A stretch of 64,000 nucleotides of DNA from Nostocales cyanobacterium HT-58-2 (GTDB lineage: Bacteria; Cyanobacteriota; Cyanobacteriia; Cyanobacteriales; Nostocaceae): NCBI GenBank assembly GCA_002163975.1, contig CP019636.1:5087501-5151500 (forward strand), in the 5' to 3' direction. The position numbers and the translations under genes were made by a program. The notes under the pieces were generated by a model. That model saw only the letters and a program-made list of their open reading frames with translations, did not search any database and was not told the DNA's origin. Positions 44,601 through 53,177 of the stretch are shown piece by piece (the stretch's first letter is position 1; each line of letters starts with the position of its first letter).

Positions 44601-45485
44601 ATGTCTAATAACAATACAAAAGTCTGGTTGATTACAGGCAGTTCAACTGGGTTTGGACGCGCCTTAGCCGAAGCCGTCCTCAAACATGGCGATAACCCGA
44701 AGGGTTTAAGCTCCGCTTATCGCCTTGTCGCCACTGCACGCAAACCGGAACAATTAGACGACTTGGTTAATCAATACCCGGAAACTGCTAGAGCTGTCCG
44801 CTTGGATGTTACCAATAAAACGGCAGTCAAAGCAGCCGTGGATGCAGCCATAGAAGCCTTTGGACGCCTTGATGTCCTTGTCAATAATGCTGGGTATGGT
44901 TTAATTGGTGCGCTAGAGGAAGTCAGTGATGAACAAATCCGGCGTAACTTTGAGACTAACCTTTTCGGCGCAATCAACATGATACGGGCTGTCCTTCCAG
45001 TTATGCGACAACAGAAATCAGGGCACATTCTCAATATGTCTGCAATTGCTGGATTTTCTAATGAACTCGGCTTTTCTATCTACGGTGGTGCAAAATTCGC
45101 TATAGAGGGCGTCTCAGAAGCATTGTATGGTGAAGTGGCTCCTCTTGGTATTAAAGTGACAATTGTCGAACCTGGTCCTTTCCGTACTGATTTTATAGGG
45201 CGATCGCTTGATCGAGCCGAACAGAGTATTGATGAATATCAACAAACTGTCGGCAAGTTCCTCCAGTTTCTCGAAAAAATTGAGGGAACTCAACCAGGAG
45301 ATCCAGACAAAGCAGCTACAGCCCTCATCCAAGTTGTCAATTCTGAAAATCCACCGCTGCGTTTGGTACTTGGGAAGTATGCCTATAGTAAGTTCCGCAA
45401 AAAGATTGAGTCTTTGACTGCTGAGTTAGATGCTTGGGAGCAAATAGCAGCCAAGACTGATTTTGAGAAAGCCGAAGCAAGATAA
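44601..45485 (+). CDS. SDR-family oxidoreductase, paralogue with in-frame 27-bp insertion
   Basis: GAGGAAG precedes the ATG. The fold signatures VWLITGSSTGFGRALAEAVL, VLVNNAGYG and the YGGAKFAI catalytic motif closely follow the SDR at 40954-41826. Where that protein has HGNTVVLTARN, this one has HGD, nine extra residues (NPKGLSSAY), then RLVATARKPEQ. The extra 27 bases (44694-44720) are repeat-like. This suggests a repeat insertion tolerated in the loop after the glycine motif. Substrate unknown. Confidence 0.9.
   Translation: MSNNNTKVWLITGSSTGFGRALAEAVLKHGDNPKGLSSAYRLVATARKPEQLDDLVNQYPETARAVRLDVTNKTAVKAAVDAAIEAFGRLDVLVNNAGYGLIGALEEVSDEQIRRNFETNLFGAINMIRAVLPVMRQQKSGHILNMSAIAGFSNELGFSIYGGAKFAIEGVSEALYGEVAPLGIKVTIVEPGPFRTDFIGRSLDRAEQSIDEYQQTVGKFLQFLEKIEGTQPGDPDKAATALIQVVNSENPPLRLVLGKYAYSKFRKKIESLTAELDAWEQIAAKTDFEKAEAR
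44694..44720. repeat. 27-bp in-frame palindromic insertion in an SDR gene
   Basis: The insert begins AACCCGAAGGGTT (a stem-loop) and with its flanks forms GGCGATAA...TTATCGCC, an 8-bp inverted pair. It encodes nine residues absent from the SDR paralogue at 40954. The element is short, palindromic, and divisible by three. Confidence 0.6.
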
Positions 45486-45508
45486 TGAAAGCGTTGCCAT
45501 GATCATGA

Positions 45509-45541
45509 GTCATTCGTAATGAATGAGCCATTACGAATGAC
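45509..45541. terminator. Hairpin between convergent SDR and leuA
   Basis: GTCATTCGTAATG (45509-45521) and CATTACGAATGAC (45529-45541) form a perfect 13-bp stem with a 7-base loop. Both gene ends point at it, so it may act as a bidirectional terminator. Confidence 0.6.
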
Positions 45542-45557
45542 CAGTAATTACCAATAA

Positions 45558-47159
45558 TTAACTATTGACGACAACTTGCTGTTGCTGTTGTTTATTTTGC
45601 AAAGAGGCATACAGCCTGTTCAGTGCATTTACGTAAGCTTGGGCTGATGCTACAATGATATCCGTGTTTGCTGCATGACCGGAAAACACTTTACCTTCAT
45701 ACTTAAGACGAATGGTAACTTCCCCAATTGCATCAATACCCGCTGTCACCGACTGTACAGAAAACTCAATTAACTGGTTTGGTACATTAATCACACGGTT
45801 AATCGCTTTGTAAACAGCATCTACTGGTCCCGTACCGATCGCCGCATCAATTAATTCTTCGCCCTCTGGAGTCCGGAGGGTGACTGTTGCAGTGGGACGA
45901 GCATTGCTACCGCAGGAAACTTGCACTAACTCCACACGGAACAAATCGGGAGCTTGTTGGATTTCATCATTAACAATTGCTTCCAAATCCCAATCAGAGA
46001 TTTCTTTCTTTTTATCTGCGACTTCTTTGAATCTAACAAATGCTCTATTTAATTCAGTTTCTGTTAGTTCATAGCCTAATTCTTTCAAGCGGGTGCGGAA
46101 AGCATTTCTTCCTGAATGTTTGCCCAACACAATTTGATTTTCTGTCAATCCAATTAATTGAGCATCCATAATTTCATAGGTGAGCTTATTTTTCAGCACA
46201 CCATCTTGATGAATTCCAGACTCATGAGCAAAAGCATTTGCACCTACAATTGCTTTATTAGGCTGAACCAGCATTCCTGTCAAGTTAGAAACCAGACGGG
46301 ATGTTTTGTAAATTTGTCTGGTGTCAATATTTGTTAATGGCTCTTCTGAATCAACAGGACGTCCTAAGAAGGGATTAAAATATTGCCGCCGGACGTGCAA
46401 ACCCATGACTAATTCTTCTAATGCTGCATTTCCTGCACGTTCACCAATACCATTAATAGTACACTCTAATTGCCTGGCACCATTTTTTACAGCCTCTAAA
46501 AAGTTAGCAACTGCTAAGCCTAAATCATTGTGTCCATGAACAGAAATAATTGCTTTATCAATGTTAGGAACGTTTTCTTTAATGCCTTTAATCAGTGCTC
46601 CAAATTCACTGGGTGTTGTATAACCCACGGTATCAGGAATATTAACTGTTGTTGCGCCTGCTGTGATTGCTCGCTCTAAAACTTGATACAAAAATTCTGG
46701 CTCAGAGCGTCCTGCATCTTCTGGAGAAAATTCCACATCATCAGTAAATGTTTTGGCATAAGCTACCATTTCTTCAGTAATTGCCAGAACCTCTGGTTTT
46801 GTCTTTTTCAGCTTGTACTTGAGGTGAATATCACTTGTCGCAATAAAAGTATGAATTCTACCTTTTACGGCTGGCTTGATTGCTTCTGCTGCTGTTTTAA
46901 TATCTTCGTGTCGCGCTCTTGCCAAACTACAAATGACAGGACCATCTTCTGTCCCTACAAGTTGAGCAATTTTAGTGACAGCCTCAAAATCTCCAGGACT
47001 GGCAAAGGCAAACCCTGCTTCAATGACATCCACACCCAGACGTGCCAGTTGCTTAGCTATAGTGAGTTTTTCATCTATATTCAGTGTTGCTCCCGGACAC
47101 TGCTCACCATCTCGAAGTGTTGTGTCAAAGATGATTATTCTCTCTGATTTGGTACTCAT
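45558..47159 (-). CDS. leuA: 2-isopropylmalate synthase
   Basis: First step of leucine synthesis: condenses 2-oxoisovalerate with acetyl-CoA. The catalytic TIM barrel shows FDTTLRDGEQCPGATLN, PDTVGYTTP, and the metal-binding VHGHNDLGLAVANFLEAVKNG. The C-terminal regulatory domain (about 390-520), for leucine feedback, shows VSCGSNARPTATVTL and AIGTGPVDAVYKAINRV. 533 residues is usual for the cyanobacterial long form. Start codon ATG at 47159. Confidence 0.97.
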   Translation of the reverse strand: MSTKSERIIIFDTTLRDGEQCPGATLNIDEKLTIAKQLARLGVDVIEAGFAFASPGDFEAVTKIAQLVGTEDGPVICSLARARHEDIKTAAEAIKPAVKGRIHTFIATSDIHLKYKLKKTKPEVLAITEEMVAYAKTFTDDVEFSPEDAGRSEPEFLYQVLERAITAGATTVNIPDTVGYTTPSEFGALIKGIKENVPNIDKAIISVHGHNDLGLAVANFLEAVKNGARQLECTINGIGERAGNAALEELVMGLHVRRQYFNPFLGRPVDSEEPLTNIDTRQIYKTSRLVSNLTGMLVQPNKAIVGANAFAHESGIHQDGVLKNKLTYEIMDAQLIGLTENQIVLGKHSGRNAFRTRLKELGYELTETELNRAFVRFKEVADKKKEISDWDLEAIVNDEIQQAPDLFRVELVQVSCGSNARPTATVTLRTPEGEELIDAAIGTGPVDAVYKAINRVINVPNQLIEFSVQSVTAGIDAIGEVTIRLKYEGKVFSGHAANTDIIVASAQAYVNALNRLYASLQNKQQQQQVVVNS

Positions 47160-47241
47160 TTGCAGCTTTTGTTAAGTTTTAACTTGTGACTTAAAATACC
47201 TTTTACCTTAGTTTTTCTACTACTAATTTTGTAAATAATTG

Positions 47242-47772
47242 CTAAGGCGCCTGAGGATCTACCTTTTCTATTTGATCTCGAATATCATTTAAATCTATAT
47301 ATCTATCAGTAGCATTACGTAGTTCTCTAGCTATCATTCCTTCTGTTGATACTACCGTAATATGAGTATTTTTTCCTCGTAACAGTTCTATTGCTCTTTC
47401 AAAATCTCCATCTCCACTAAATAAAACAACTCTGTCGTACTGATCTACTGTATTAAACATATCTACAACTATTTCTATATCTAAATTAGCTTTTTGTGAG
47501 TAACGACCAGATGAATCATCATAATATTCTTTTAAAATTTTAGTTCTAACTGTGTAACCTAGACTAATTAGAGCATCTCTAAATCCTCTCTGATCCTGTA
47601 GGTCTTTTAAGCCAGTGTACCAGAAAGCATTAATTAAGGTTGTATCTGCTTGTTCGTGTCTGAAATATTCTAAGACTCTTCGTGGGTCAAAAAACCAGCC
47701 ATTCTTTTGTTGAGCATAGAACATATTGTTTCCGTCTACAAAAATAGACAGACGATTCATCGGAGAACCCAT
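47242..47772 (-). CDS. LabA-like NYN-domain protein
   Basis: A NYN-fold protein of the PIN-like nuclease superfamily. The N-terminus MNRLSIFVDGNNMFYAQQKN is the LabA/DUF88 signature, with NLDIEIVVDMFNTVDQYDRV and LFSGDGDFERAIELLRGKN carrying the acidic metal-binding residues. LabA was first described in a cyanobacterium as affecting circadian gene expression, but similar proteins may act as RNases. I start at ATG 47772, though ATG 47760 is equally plausible. Specific function not shown. Confidence 0.88.
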   Translation of the reverse strand: MGSPMNRLSIFVDGNNMFYAQQKNGWFFDPRRVLEYFRHEQADTTLINAFWYTGLKDLQDQRGFRDALISLGYTVRTKILKEYYDDSSGRYSQKANLDIEIVVDMFNTVDQYDRVVLFSGDGDFERAIELLRGKNTHITVVSTEGMIARELRNATDRYIDLNDIRDQIEKVDPQAP

Positions 47773-48887
47773 AGTAAACTTACACCTAATAATATATAAA
47801 GAATTTAGATTGAACAATAGATTATAGCAATTATGAAATGATAATTTTGCTAATATCTATAAACTATATTGTCATAAATAGCTTTTATCTAACCTGGAAC
47901 ATATCTGAAAATGAACTGAAACAATTGAGTCGTACTTTTCTCCTCCCTCTAGTAGTAGTAACTTTTTTCTTTTTTCCGTCGGTCTAGTGCCCCCGTGATC
48001 AAAATCTACCAATAAAATTGACTAAGTAACAGTATTTTTAGCTCTATACCAGTTAAGTTTACTCCCAAAGAGGTATGGAATAAGTCAAGGATAGAGGATG
48101 AGCGATCACACATTTATAGATTTTGTTATCAACTTAATATGATGCAACAGAATGTTCGTAGAATGTTGTACAAAGCGCCTTTCGTATAGTTCCATAAGAA
48201 CTCTTCTGGCTTTGGTATCCCACTCTCCCTTACTTTACCCTAGTCTAGGAAAAGACACTCGCACGAGTAGCATCTACGGGAAGCTCTTCTCAGTAACCCC
48301 TTCTCCTGTCACCAGACGCACTCGTGTTCGGGAACGCCAAAGGCGAACGCGAGCACCAGTTGTCGTCAGAGCGGAAAAACGCCACTTGCTAACCTCCGTA
48401 AGAAACTGCGGTACTGGCTCACTAGTTGCTGTGAGGGCGGGAACCCCTTTGGGAATGTGCACGACTGTTAAGTGATTGCGGCAGTCAGTTTTTTAAGAAG
48501 CGTATTCATGAGGTAATATTAAGATCTCACTTAGGGTGGTAAAATCTACTAACCGCAACCTGTCTGCCCATAAAAAATAACTACTATGAGCTAAGTTTAT
48601 TAGGCAAGAGGTTAGGCAGTTTCTTGTTGCGTGTTTTCTATGTCATACCCTACACTCCACTTTAGGAAGTCAGCCATTGTGAACTCCCACCTAAAAGGAG
48701 CCGCCTCCGGTGCATCTACGGCAACAGCAACCGCGTAAGGTGATTGCTTCGTTAACAGAAATCTGGGGAGGAATACAGAATAATTCACAAATGTATAGAA
48801 TTTTCAATTAGGTCTAATTTGAATTGTGTTGCGCTTGAAGAGTGTAAATAAGCAAAAGCGTTAAACGTAAACTTACAACAATACGAT
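47773..48887. other. 1.1-kb repeat-rich spacer without a convincing gene
   Basis: Contains the palindromic repeat themes TCTACGGGAAGCTCTTC (near 48269), CTCGTGTTCGGGAACGCC and AGGCGAACGCGAGCACC (48310-48356), CTCACtagttgctGTGAG and GGGAACCCC (around 48418-48446), and GCCTCCGGTGCATCTACGG (48703-48721). An open frame at 48152-48475 is likely a by-product of these repeats (Arg-rich, no RBS). It also holds the promoter of the CHASE2 kinase gene. Confidence 0.5.
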
Positions 48888-51293
48888 ATGGCAGAAGAAT
48901 CTACATCAACATTACTCAAAAAAAATATCTCTGCTGCCAATCGACCGTCAAAGAATCCTACAAAAGCAACTTCGACGGTATCGGCACGTCGGTCAAAGCG
49001 ATTGGCTCGCTTGGGTCATCTACTTGCAGGTGTTTCAGCAGTGGGTGCAGCACTAATGCCAACGTCTGCTGTAAACTTGGCTCAATTTATGGAAAGTCAA
49101 GCACAAAGCACTTTTTATCTACTACGAGGACCAATAGCTGCTCCAAAAGACATCGTGATTTTAGCAATAGATGAACAGTCAATATCAGTTGGCGAGCAGT
49201 ACTATAAAACAGATCCAAAAGAGTATGCGTACTTAGAACCATTGCAAGCTTTTCCATTTAAACGTGCTGCATATGCCCAGGCGATTGAGAAGTTGATAGA
49301 AGCTGGGGCACGGTCTGTTGCTTTGGATGTCCTTTTTGATACACAAAGTAGTTATGGAGTTGAGGACGATGAAAAGTTACGACAGTCATTGGAACGCTAT
49401 GGTAGCCAAGTGACATTGGCTGCGCTTTACGGGAATTATGAAACACACCAAGGAACATTTACGCAACTAATACAGCCCCAGCAGATGTTTCGTACTGGGT
49501 CTGTAGCCATTGGTTCGGTAAATTTCCCTCTTGAGGTGGATGGCAAGATTCACAGACTGGCAGGCGAGTTTTCTAAACTTATAGGTGAAGATGCTTTAAC
49601 AGTGAAGATGCTGTCTTTTGATGAAGCAGCTTTGAGAGCAGCCCAAGTGAATTATCCACCACCGAAGGGCGATCACATACACTTCTATGGACCAGCAGGA
49701 ACATTTGATCAAATTCCCTTTTGGTACGTTCTCGATCCGGAAAATTGGAACACCTATTTGGAACAGGGAAAGTTTTTTAAAGACAAAATTGTGTTGATTG
49801 GAGCAACAGCTAAGTCAGACAAAGGAGATGATTATCATCCTGTGGCTGCAATGAACAGTTGGATGCATCCGGAGCGCATGGCAGGAGTGGAAGTTCATGC
49901 CAATGCGATCGCAACTTTAATGCAAGATCAAGCAATCGCACCAGCAATTAAGAGTCCACAAGGGCGTGGTTTATTTGTCTTTTGTTTGGTAGGTGGATGT
50001 GCAGTCATAGTTGCCTCGAGAAAAAGAGGTATAACTAGATTTTTCTCTAGTATCATTCTTGCCATAACATGGGGAGGAATCAGCTATCTCATTTTTGTTT
50101 ACGGTTTGCTCATCTTGCCTACTGCTGTACCTATAGTGGCGATCGCTGCCACAGGGCTCTGTTATCTTGGAACAGAAGTGGCTAGAGAAATCATCAGAAA
50201 AAGCCAATTGCTGGATATTTTTCAGAAATATTCATCAGACCGTGTTGTCCAAGAGATTCTTAGCCAGCAAGATGACCTGAAAGACTTGCTACAGAAAAGG
50301 GAGATGGCAATATCAGGAAAAATCTTGGATGGAAGATACAAAATTGTCAAAGTTCTCGGTTCAGGCGGATTCAGCGAAACTTACATTGCTGAAGATACCA
50401 AACTTCCGGGTAATCCATTGTGTGTCGTCAAGCAACTAAAACCAGCTAACAGCAAACCAGAGCAATTGGCAGTTGCTAGACGTTTATTTAGTTCCGAAGC
50501 TCAAACACTGCAAAAACTTGGAAATCACAAACAGATACCTCAACTTTTAGCTTATTTTGAAGAGGAAGAAGAATTTTATTTAGTTCAAGAATTTATAGTT
50601 GGTCATGCCCTAAGTCAGGAAATGCCATCAGGTAGACAGCTTGAGGAAGCAGCAGTCATTGAAATTTTACGTGACTTGCTGCAAACATTGGCGTTTGTCC
50701 ACAACAATAACGTCATTCACCGAGACATCAAACCTAGCAACATCATACGACGACACTCGGATGACAAGCTAGTACTAATTGATTTTGGTGCTGTTAAAGA
50801 AGTGGCTACACAAGTGCTTGATCAAGCAGAACAAACCGCTTTTACTATTGGGATTGGAACTAGAGGTTATGCACCAAGCGAGCAGTGCTACGGACGTCCA
50901 CACTATAGTAGTGATATCTATGCAGTTGGCATGATAGGTATAAAAGCCTTGACTGGCATGGCTCCCCATGAGATAGAAAGAGATGCGAATGGAGAGTTGA
51001 AATGGGTTGACAAGGCATACGTGAGTCACTCACTATCACAAATTCTCACTAAAATGGTGCGCGAAGACTTCCAACAACGTTATCAATCTGCATCTGGAGC
51101 TCTTAAAGCGCTGCAAGAGTTGACTAGTTCTGAAAACACACAAAGTTTGCTCAAAGATAATTCATCTCTCGATACTCTGTGTTTAGAAGATTCAGACATT
51201 CCTACCACACCTTGGACAGGAATAGCTGAAGAAACTTTACCATCAACATCTTCTACATCCATAATCCCAAACCATTATCAAAATTCACAATAA
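48888..51293 (+). CDS. CHASE2-domain membrane receptor Ser/Thr protein kinase
   Basis: An 801-residue protein with an N-terminal helix, an extracytoplasmic CHASE2 sensor (about 95-340: KDIVILAIDEQSIS, DVLFDTQSSYG, FFKDKIVLIGATAKSDKGDD), three membrane helices (about 365-430), and a cytoplasmic kinase (about 475-745). Kinase features are GSGGFSETYIAED, VVKQLKP, the catalytic HRDIKPSNIIR, and LIDFGAVKEVA, with GTRGYAPSEQCYGRPHYSSDIY following. It should sense an envelope or external signal and phosphorylate proteins inside. It converges on the FecR-domain gene and is close to an outer-membrane protein gene. Confidence 0.93.
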   Translation: MAEESTSTLLKKNISAANRPSKNPTKATSTVSARRSKRLARLGHLLAGVSAVGAALMPTSAVNLAQFMESQAQSTFYLLRGPIAAPKDIVILAIDEQSISVGEQYYKTDPKEYAYLEPLQAFPFKRAAYAQAIEKLIEAGARSVALDVLFDTQSSYGVEDDEKLRQSLERYGSQVTLAALYGNYETHQGTFTQLIQPQQMFRTGSVAIGSVNFPLEVDGKIHRLAGEFSKLIGEDALTVKMLSFDEAALRAAQVNYPPPKGDHIHFYGPAGTFDQIPFWYVLDPENWNTYLEQGKFFKDKIVLIGATAKSDKGDDYHPVAAMNSWMHPERMAGVEVHANAIATLMQDQAIAPAIKSPQGRGLFVFCLVGGCAVIVASRKRGITRFFSSIILAITWGGISYLIFVYGLLILPTAVPIVAIAATGLCYLGTEVAREIIRKSQLLDIFQKYSSDRVVQEILSQQDDLKDLLQKREMAISGKILDGRYKIVKVLGSGGFSETYIAEDTKLPGNPLCVVKQLKPANSKPEQLAVARRLFSSEAQTLQKLGNHKQIPQLLAYFEEEEEFYLVQEFIVGHALSQEMPSGRQLEEAAVIEILRDLLQTLAFVHNNNVIHRDIKPSNIIRRHSDDKLVLIDFGAVKEVATQVLDQAEQTAFTIGIGTRGYAPSEQCYGRPHYSSDIYAVGMIGIKALTGMAPHEIERDANGELKWVDKAYVSHSLSQILTKMVREDFQQRYQSASGALKALQELTSSENTQSLLKDNSSLDTLCLEDSDIPTTPWTGIAEETLPSTSSTSIIPNHYQNSQ

Positions 51294-51299
51294 AAAATT

Positions 51300-51330
51300 G
51301 CGGAGAAAACACAATTCCCCGCGTTTTTTG
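51300..51330 (+). terminator. Intrinsic terminator after the CHASE2 kinase gene
   Basis: GCGGAGAA (51300-51307) pairs with TTCCCCGC (51315-51322), one mismatch, and is followed by GTTTTTTG. It lies right after the kinase stop. Confidence 0.65.
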
Positions 51331-51375
51331 TCTCTTATCAAGAGTCACTAGAACTGGCTGATTAAGAGATGGATT

Positions 51376-52821
51376 TCATGTGCTTGGTCTTATCGGGGTT
51401 TCTCTAGAAGGTTGACTACTTGTGGGTGGCGCTGGTGTTGTGGCTGGCGGTGATGACGGGCTTGCCGGAGTCACAGTTGGTGTTGTGACTGGCGGTGTTG
51501 TGACTGGCGGTGATGACGGACTTGCCGGAGTCACAGTTGGTGTTGTGACTGGCGGTGTTGTGACTGGCGGTGATGACGGGCTTGCCGGAGTCACTGGCGG
51601 TGTAGTAACCGTTGGTGTAGTAACCGTTGGTGTTGTGACTGGCGGTGTTGTGACTGTCGGTGTAGTAACCGTTGGTGTTGTGACTGGCGGTGATGACGGG
51701 CTTGCCGGAGTCACTGTTGGTGTAGTAACCGTTGGTGTTGTGACTGGCGGTGTTGTGACTGTTGGTGTAGTAACCGTTGGTGTTGTGACTGTCGGTGTTG
51801 TGACTGGCGGTGTTGGTGAACTGGCTGGAGTCAGCGTTGGCGTTGTGACTGGTGGCGTTGTGACTGGTGGCGTTGTGACTGGCGGTGTTGTGACTGGTGG
51901 TGGTGTGCTACCAGAATTACCATCAGAGGGCGTTTGGGTAGGAGGTTTATTACCTCGATCATTAGATTGTTGACCTGTATTGGTCACAACCTGTCCCGTA
52001 TCTAGCAAAGTCTCAACTGGAGAATTATCTCTAATAATGTTTTCACTGGGTGAATTTTGAGAAGTTGTTGGTTGACTCAAAAAAGATGGGTTTTCTACAA
52101 CTCCTTGACCACTAACAGGCGACTGTGCAGCAACAGCAGCAGATGTTTCAGATTGAACGCTGGCGATCGCCGGATCTGTATTCGGTACACCATTTTTTAG
52201 AGGCAGATCTAGTCCCCGAACCAGGTCACTCGTTTCATAAAAAGTTCTCAGATCAAAATCATATAAGCCCTTTATTTTATCTTTAACTATAACTATCAGT
52301 TGCCCTGCTTGTAGCTCCTGATTTTGAGAAGCATCCTTATTAGAAACTTTTATACCACTATTTGTTAGTGCGCCCACAAGTGTCGTGTCTGTTTCCTTGT
52401 CATAACGCACAAACAATCCTGAACCACGAATTGCTGCTGCTGCATTTGGCGTGTTTATACGTGTGTGCCCTTTTCCTGGTGGGATGAGCAGGAGCACTGT
52501 CCCATTAGAAAGTCTGAAGTTTCGATTCTTTGGGAGGAATCGAAATAATGCTTGTTCTCCTACCCGAGCCAAAGAACCATCGTTAAAACGTAAGTCTACC
52601 GATGCTGCTCGACCAGTAGACAACCCATCCCCAGGACTCATGCCATCCGACTTGCGTGCTTGACGCTTTGGCTTGTCTTGCGGCATGAGTTGTACCAAAT
52701 TGCGGAGGTTCTGAATCACAGCAAGAGTCAGAGGAGTTGCAGCACTTGCTCTTTGTGGTAGAGGCAGTACAACAGCTCCCCACAAACTAATCACTATGAG
52801 TAAAAAAAACTTGCGGAACAT
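51376..52821 (-). CDS. Exported FecR-domain protein with Thr/Pro repeat tail
   Basis: A signal peptide (FRKFFLLIVISLWGAVVLPL, then PQRASA) precedes a FecR domain at about 60-190 (RAASVDLRFNDGSLARVGEQ, FRLSNGTVLLLIPPGKGHTR, AAIRGSGLFVRYD). A Gln/Asn/Ser-rich linker (about 215-300) leads to a C-terminal tail of repeats of PVTTPTVTTP and ASPSSPPVTTP to about residue 470. FecR domains occur in periplasmic sensors of signal transfer. This stand-alone form has no anti-sigma part. It is divergent from the outer-membrane protein gene and convergent with the CHASE2 kinase. Confidence 0.9.
   Translation of the reverse strand: MFRKFFLLIVISLWGAVVLPLPQRASAATPLTLAVIQNLRNLVQLMPQDKPKRQARKSDGMSPGDGLSTGRAASVDLRFNDGSLARVGEQALFRFLPKNRNFRLSNGTVLLLIPPGKGHTRINTPNAAAAIRGSGLFVRYDKETDTTLVGALTNSGIKVSNKDASQNQELQAGQLIVIVKDKIKGLYDFDLRTFYETSDLVRGLDLPLKNGVPNTDPAIASVQSETSAAVAAQSPVSGQGVVENPSFLSQPTTSQNSPSENIIRDNSPVETLLDTGQVVTNTGQQSNDRGNKPPTQTPSDGNSGSTPPPVTTPPVTTPPVTTPPVTTPTLTPASSPTPPVTTPTVTTPTVTTPTVTTPPVTTPTVTTPTVTPASPSSPPVTTPTVTTPTVTTPPVTTPTVTTPTVTTPPVTPASPSSPPVTTPPVTTPTVTPASPSSPPVTTPPVTTPTVTPASPSSPPATTPAPPTSSQPSRETPIRPST
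51441..51900. repeat. Coding tandem repeat array within the fecR-like gene
   Basis: Degenerate 9- to 18-bp units (GTTGTGACTGGCGGT, GTAGTAACCGTTGGT) build a ~450-bp array. Within it a 60-bp unit at 51451-51510 is repeated at 51511-51570 with one mismatch, so some copies are very recent. Length is likely variable between strains. Confidence 0.85.
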
Positions 52822-53177
52822 AGTCTGTAGCCTCGAATAATTTCACTGATACCAAACCAGTTGAGGACATATTTTTGATGCTAACTGTTTAAGCCTGTTA
52901 TCTGTTATAACAAGTCTCTATACGTAAAATTGCTGAAACTTTACTAATAATTCATCAGATAAAACATACGAATACTGTATGAACAGATTATTTAAGTTTC
53001 TTTTAAGAAAAATCAATTTGTTAGATACTATGGTGTAAGTTTCATAATCTTTTTACTTTTCCTAAAAAATTAGGTACATTTACACATACTGTGACTAAAA
53101 CTTCTTGGAAATATAATATTTCTCCTTGGAACTTTAAGCACAGATACTGAGTCTACATTTGCCAAAAAAGATTACAC
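52822..53177. other. Divergent promoter interval of the fecR-like and outer-membrane genes
   Basis: 355 AT-rich bases that must hold both promoters. I see no strong repeat or ORF. A shared regulator binding in this interval would coordinate the two envelope genes. Confidence 0.4.

Noticed and set aside
48152..48475. 107-codon open frame
   Set aside because: Arg-rich translation of palindromic repeats, no ribosome binding site, no family resemblance.
51422..51973. 183-codon open frame on the plus strand, Gly/Val-rich
   Set aside because: It is the antisense reading of the Thr/Pro repeat array of the FecR-domain gene.
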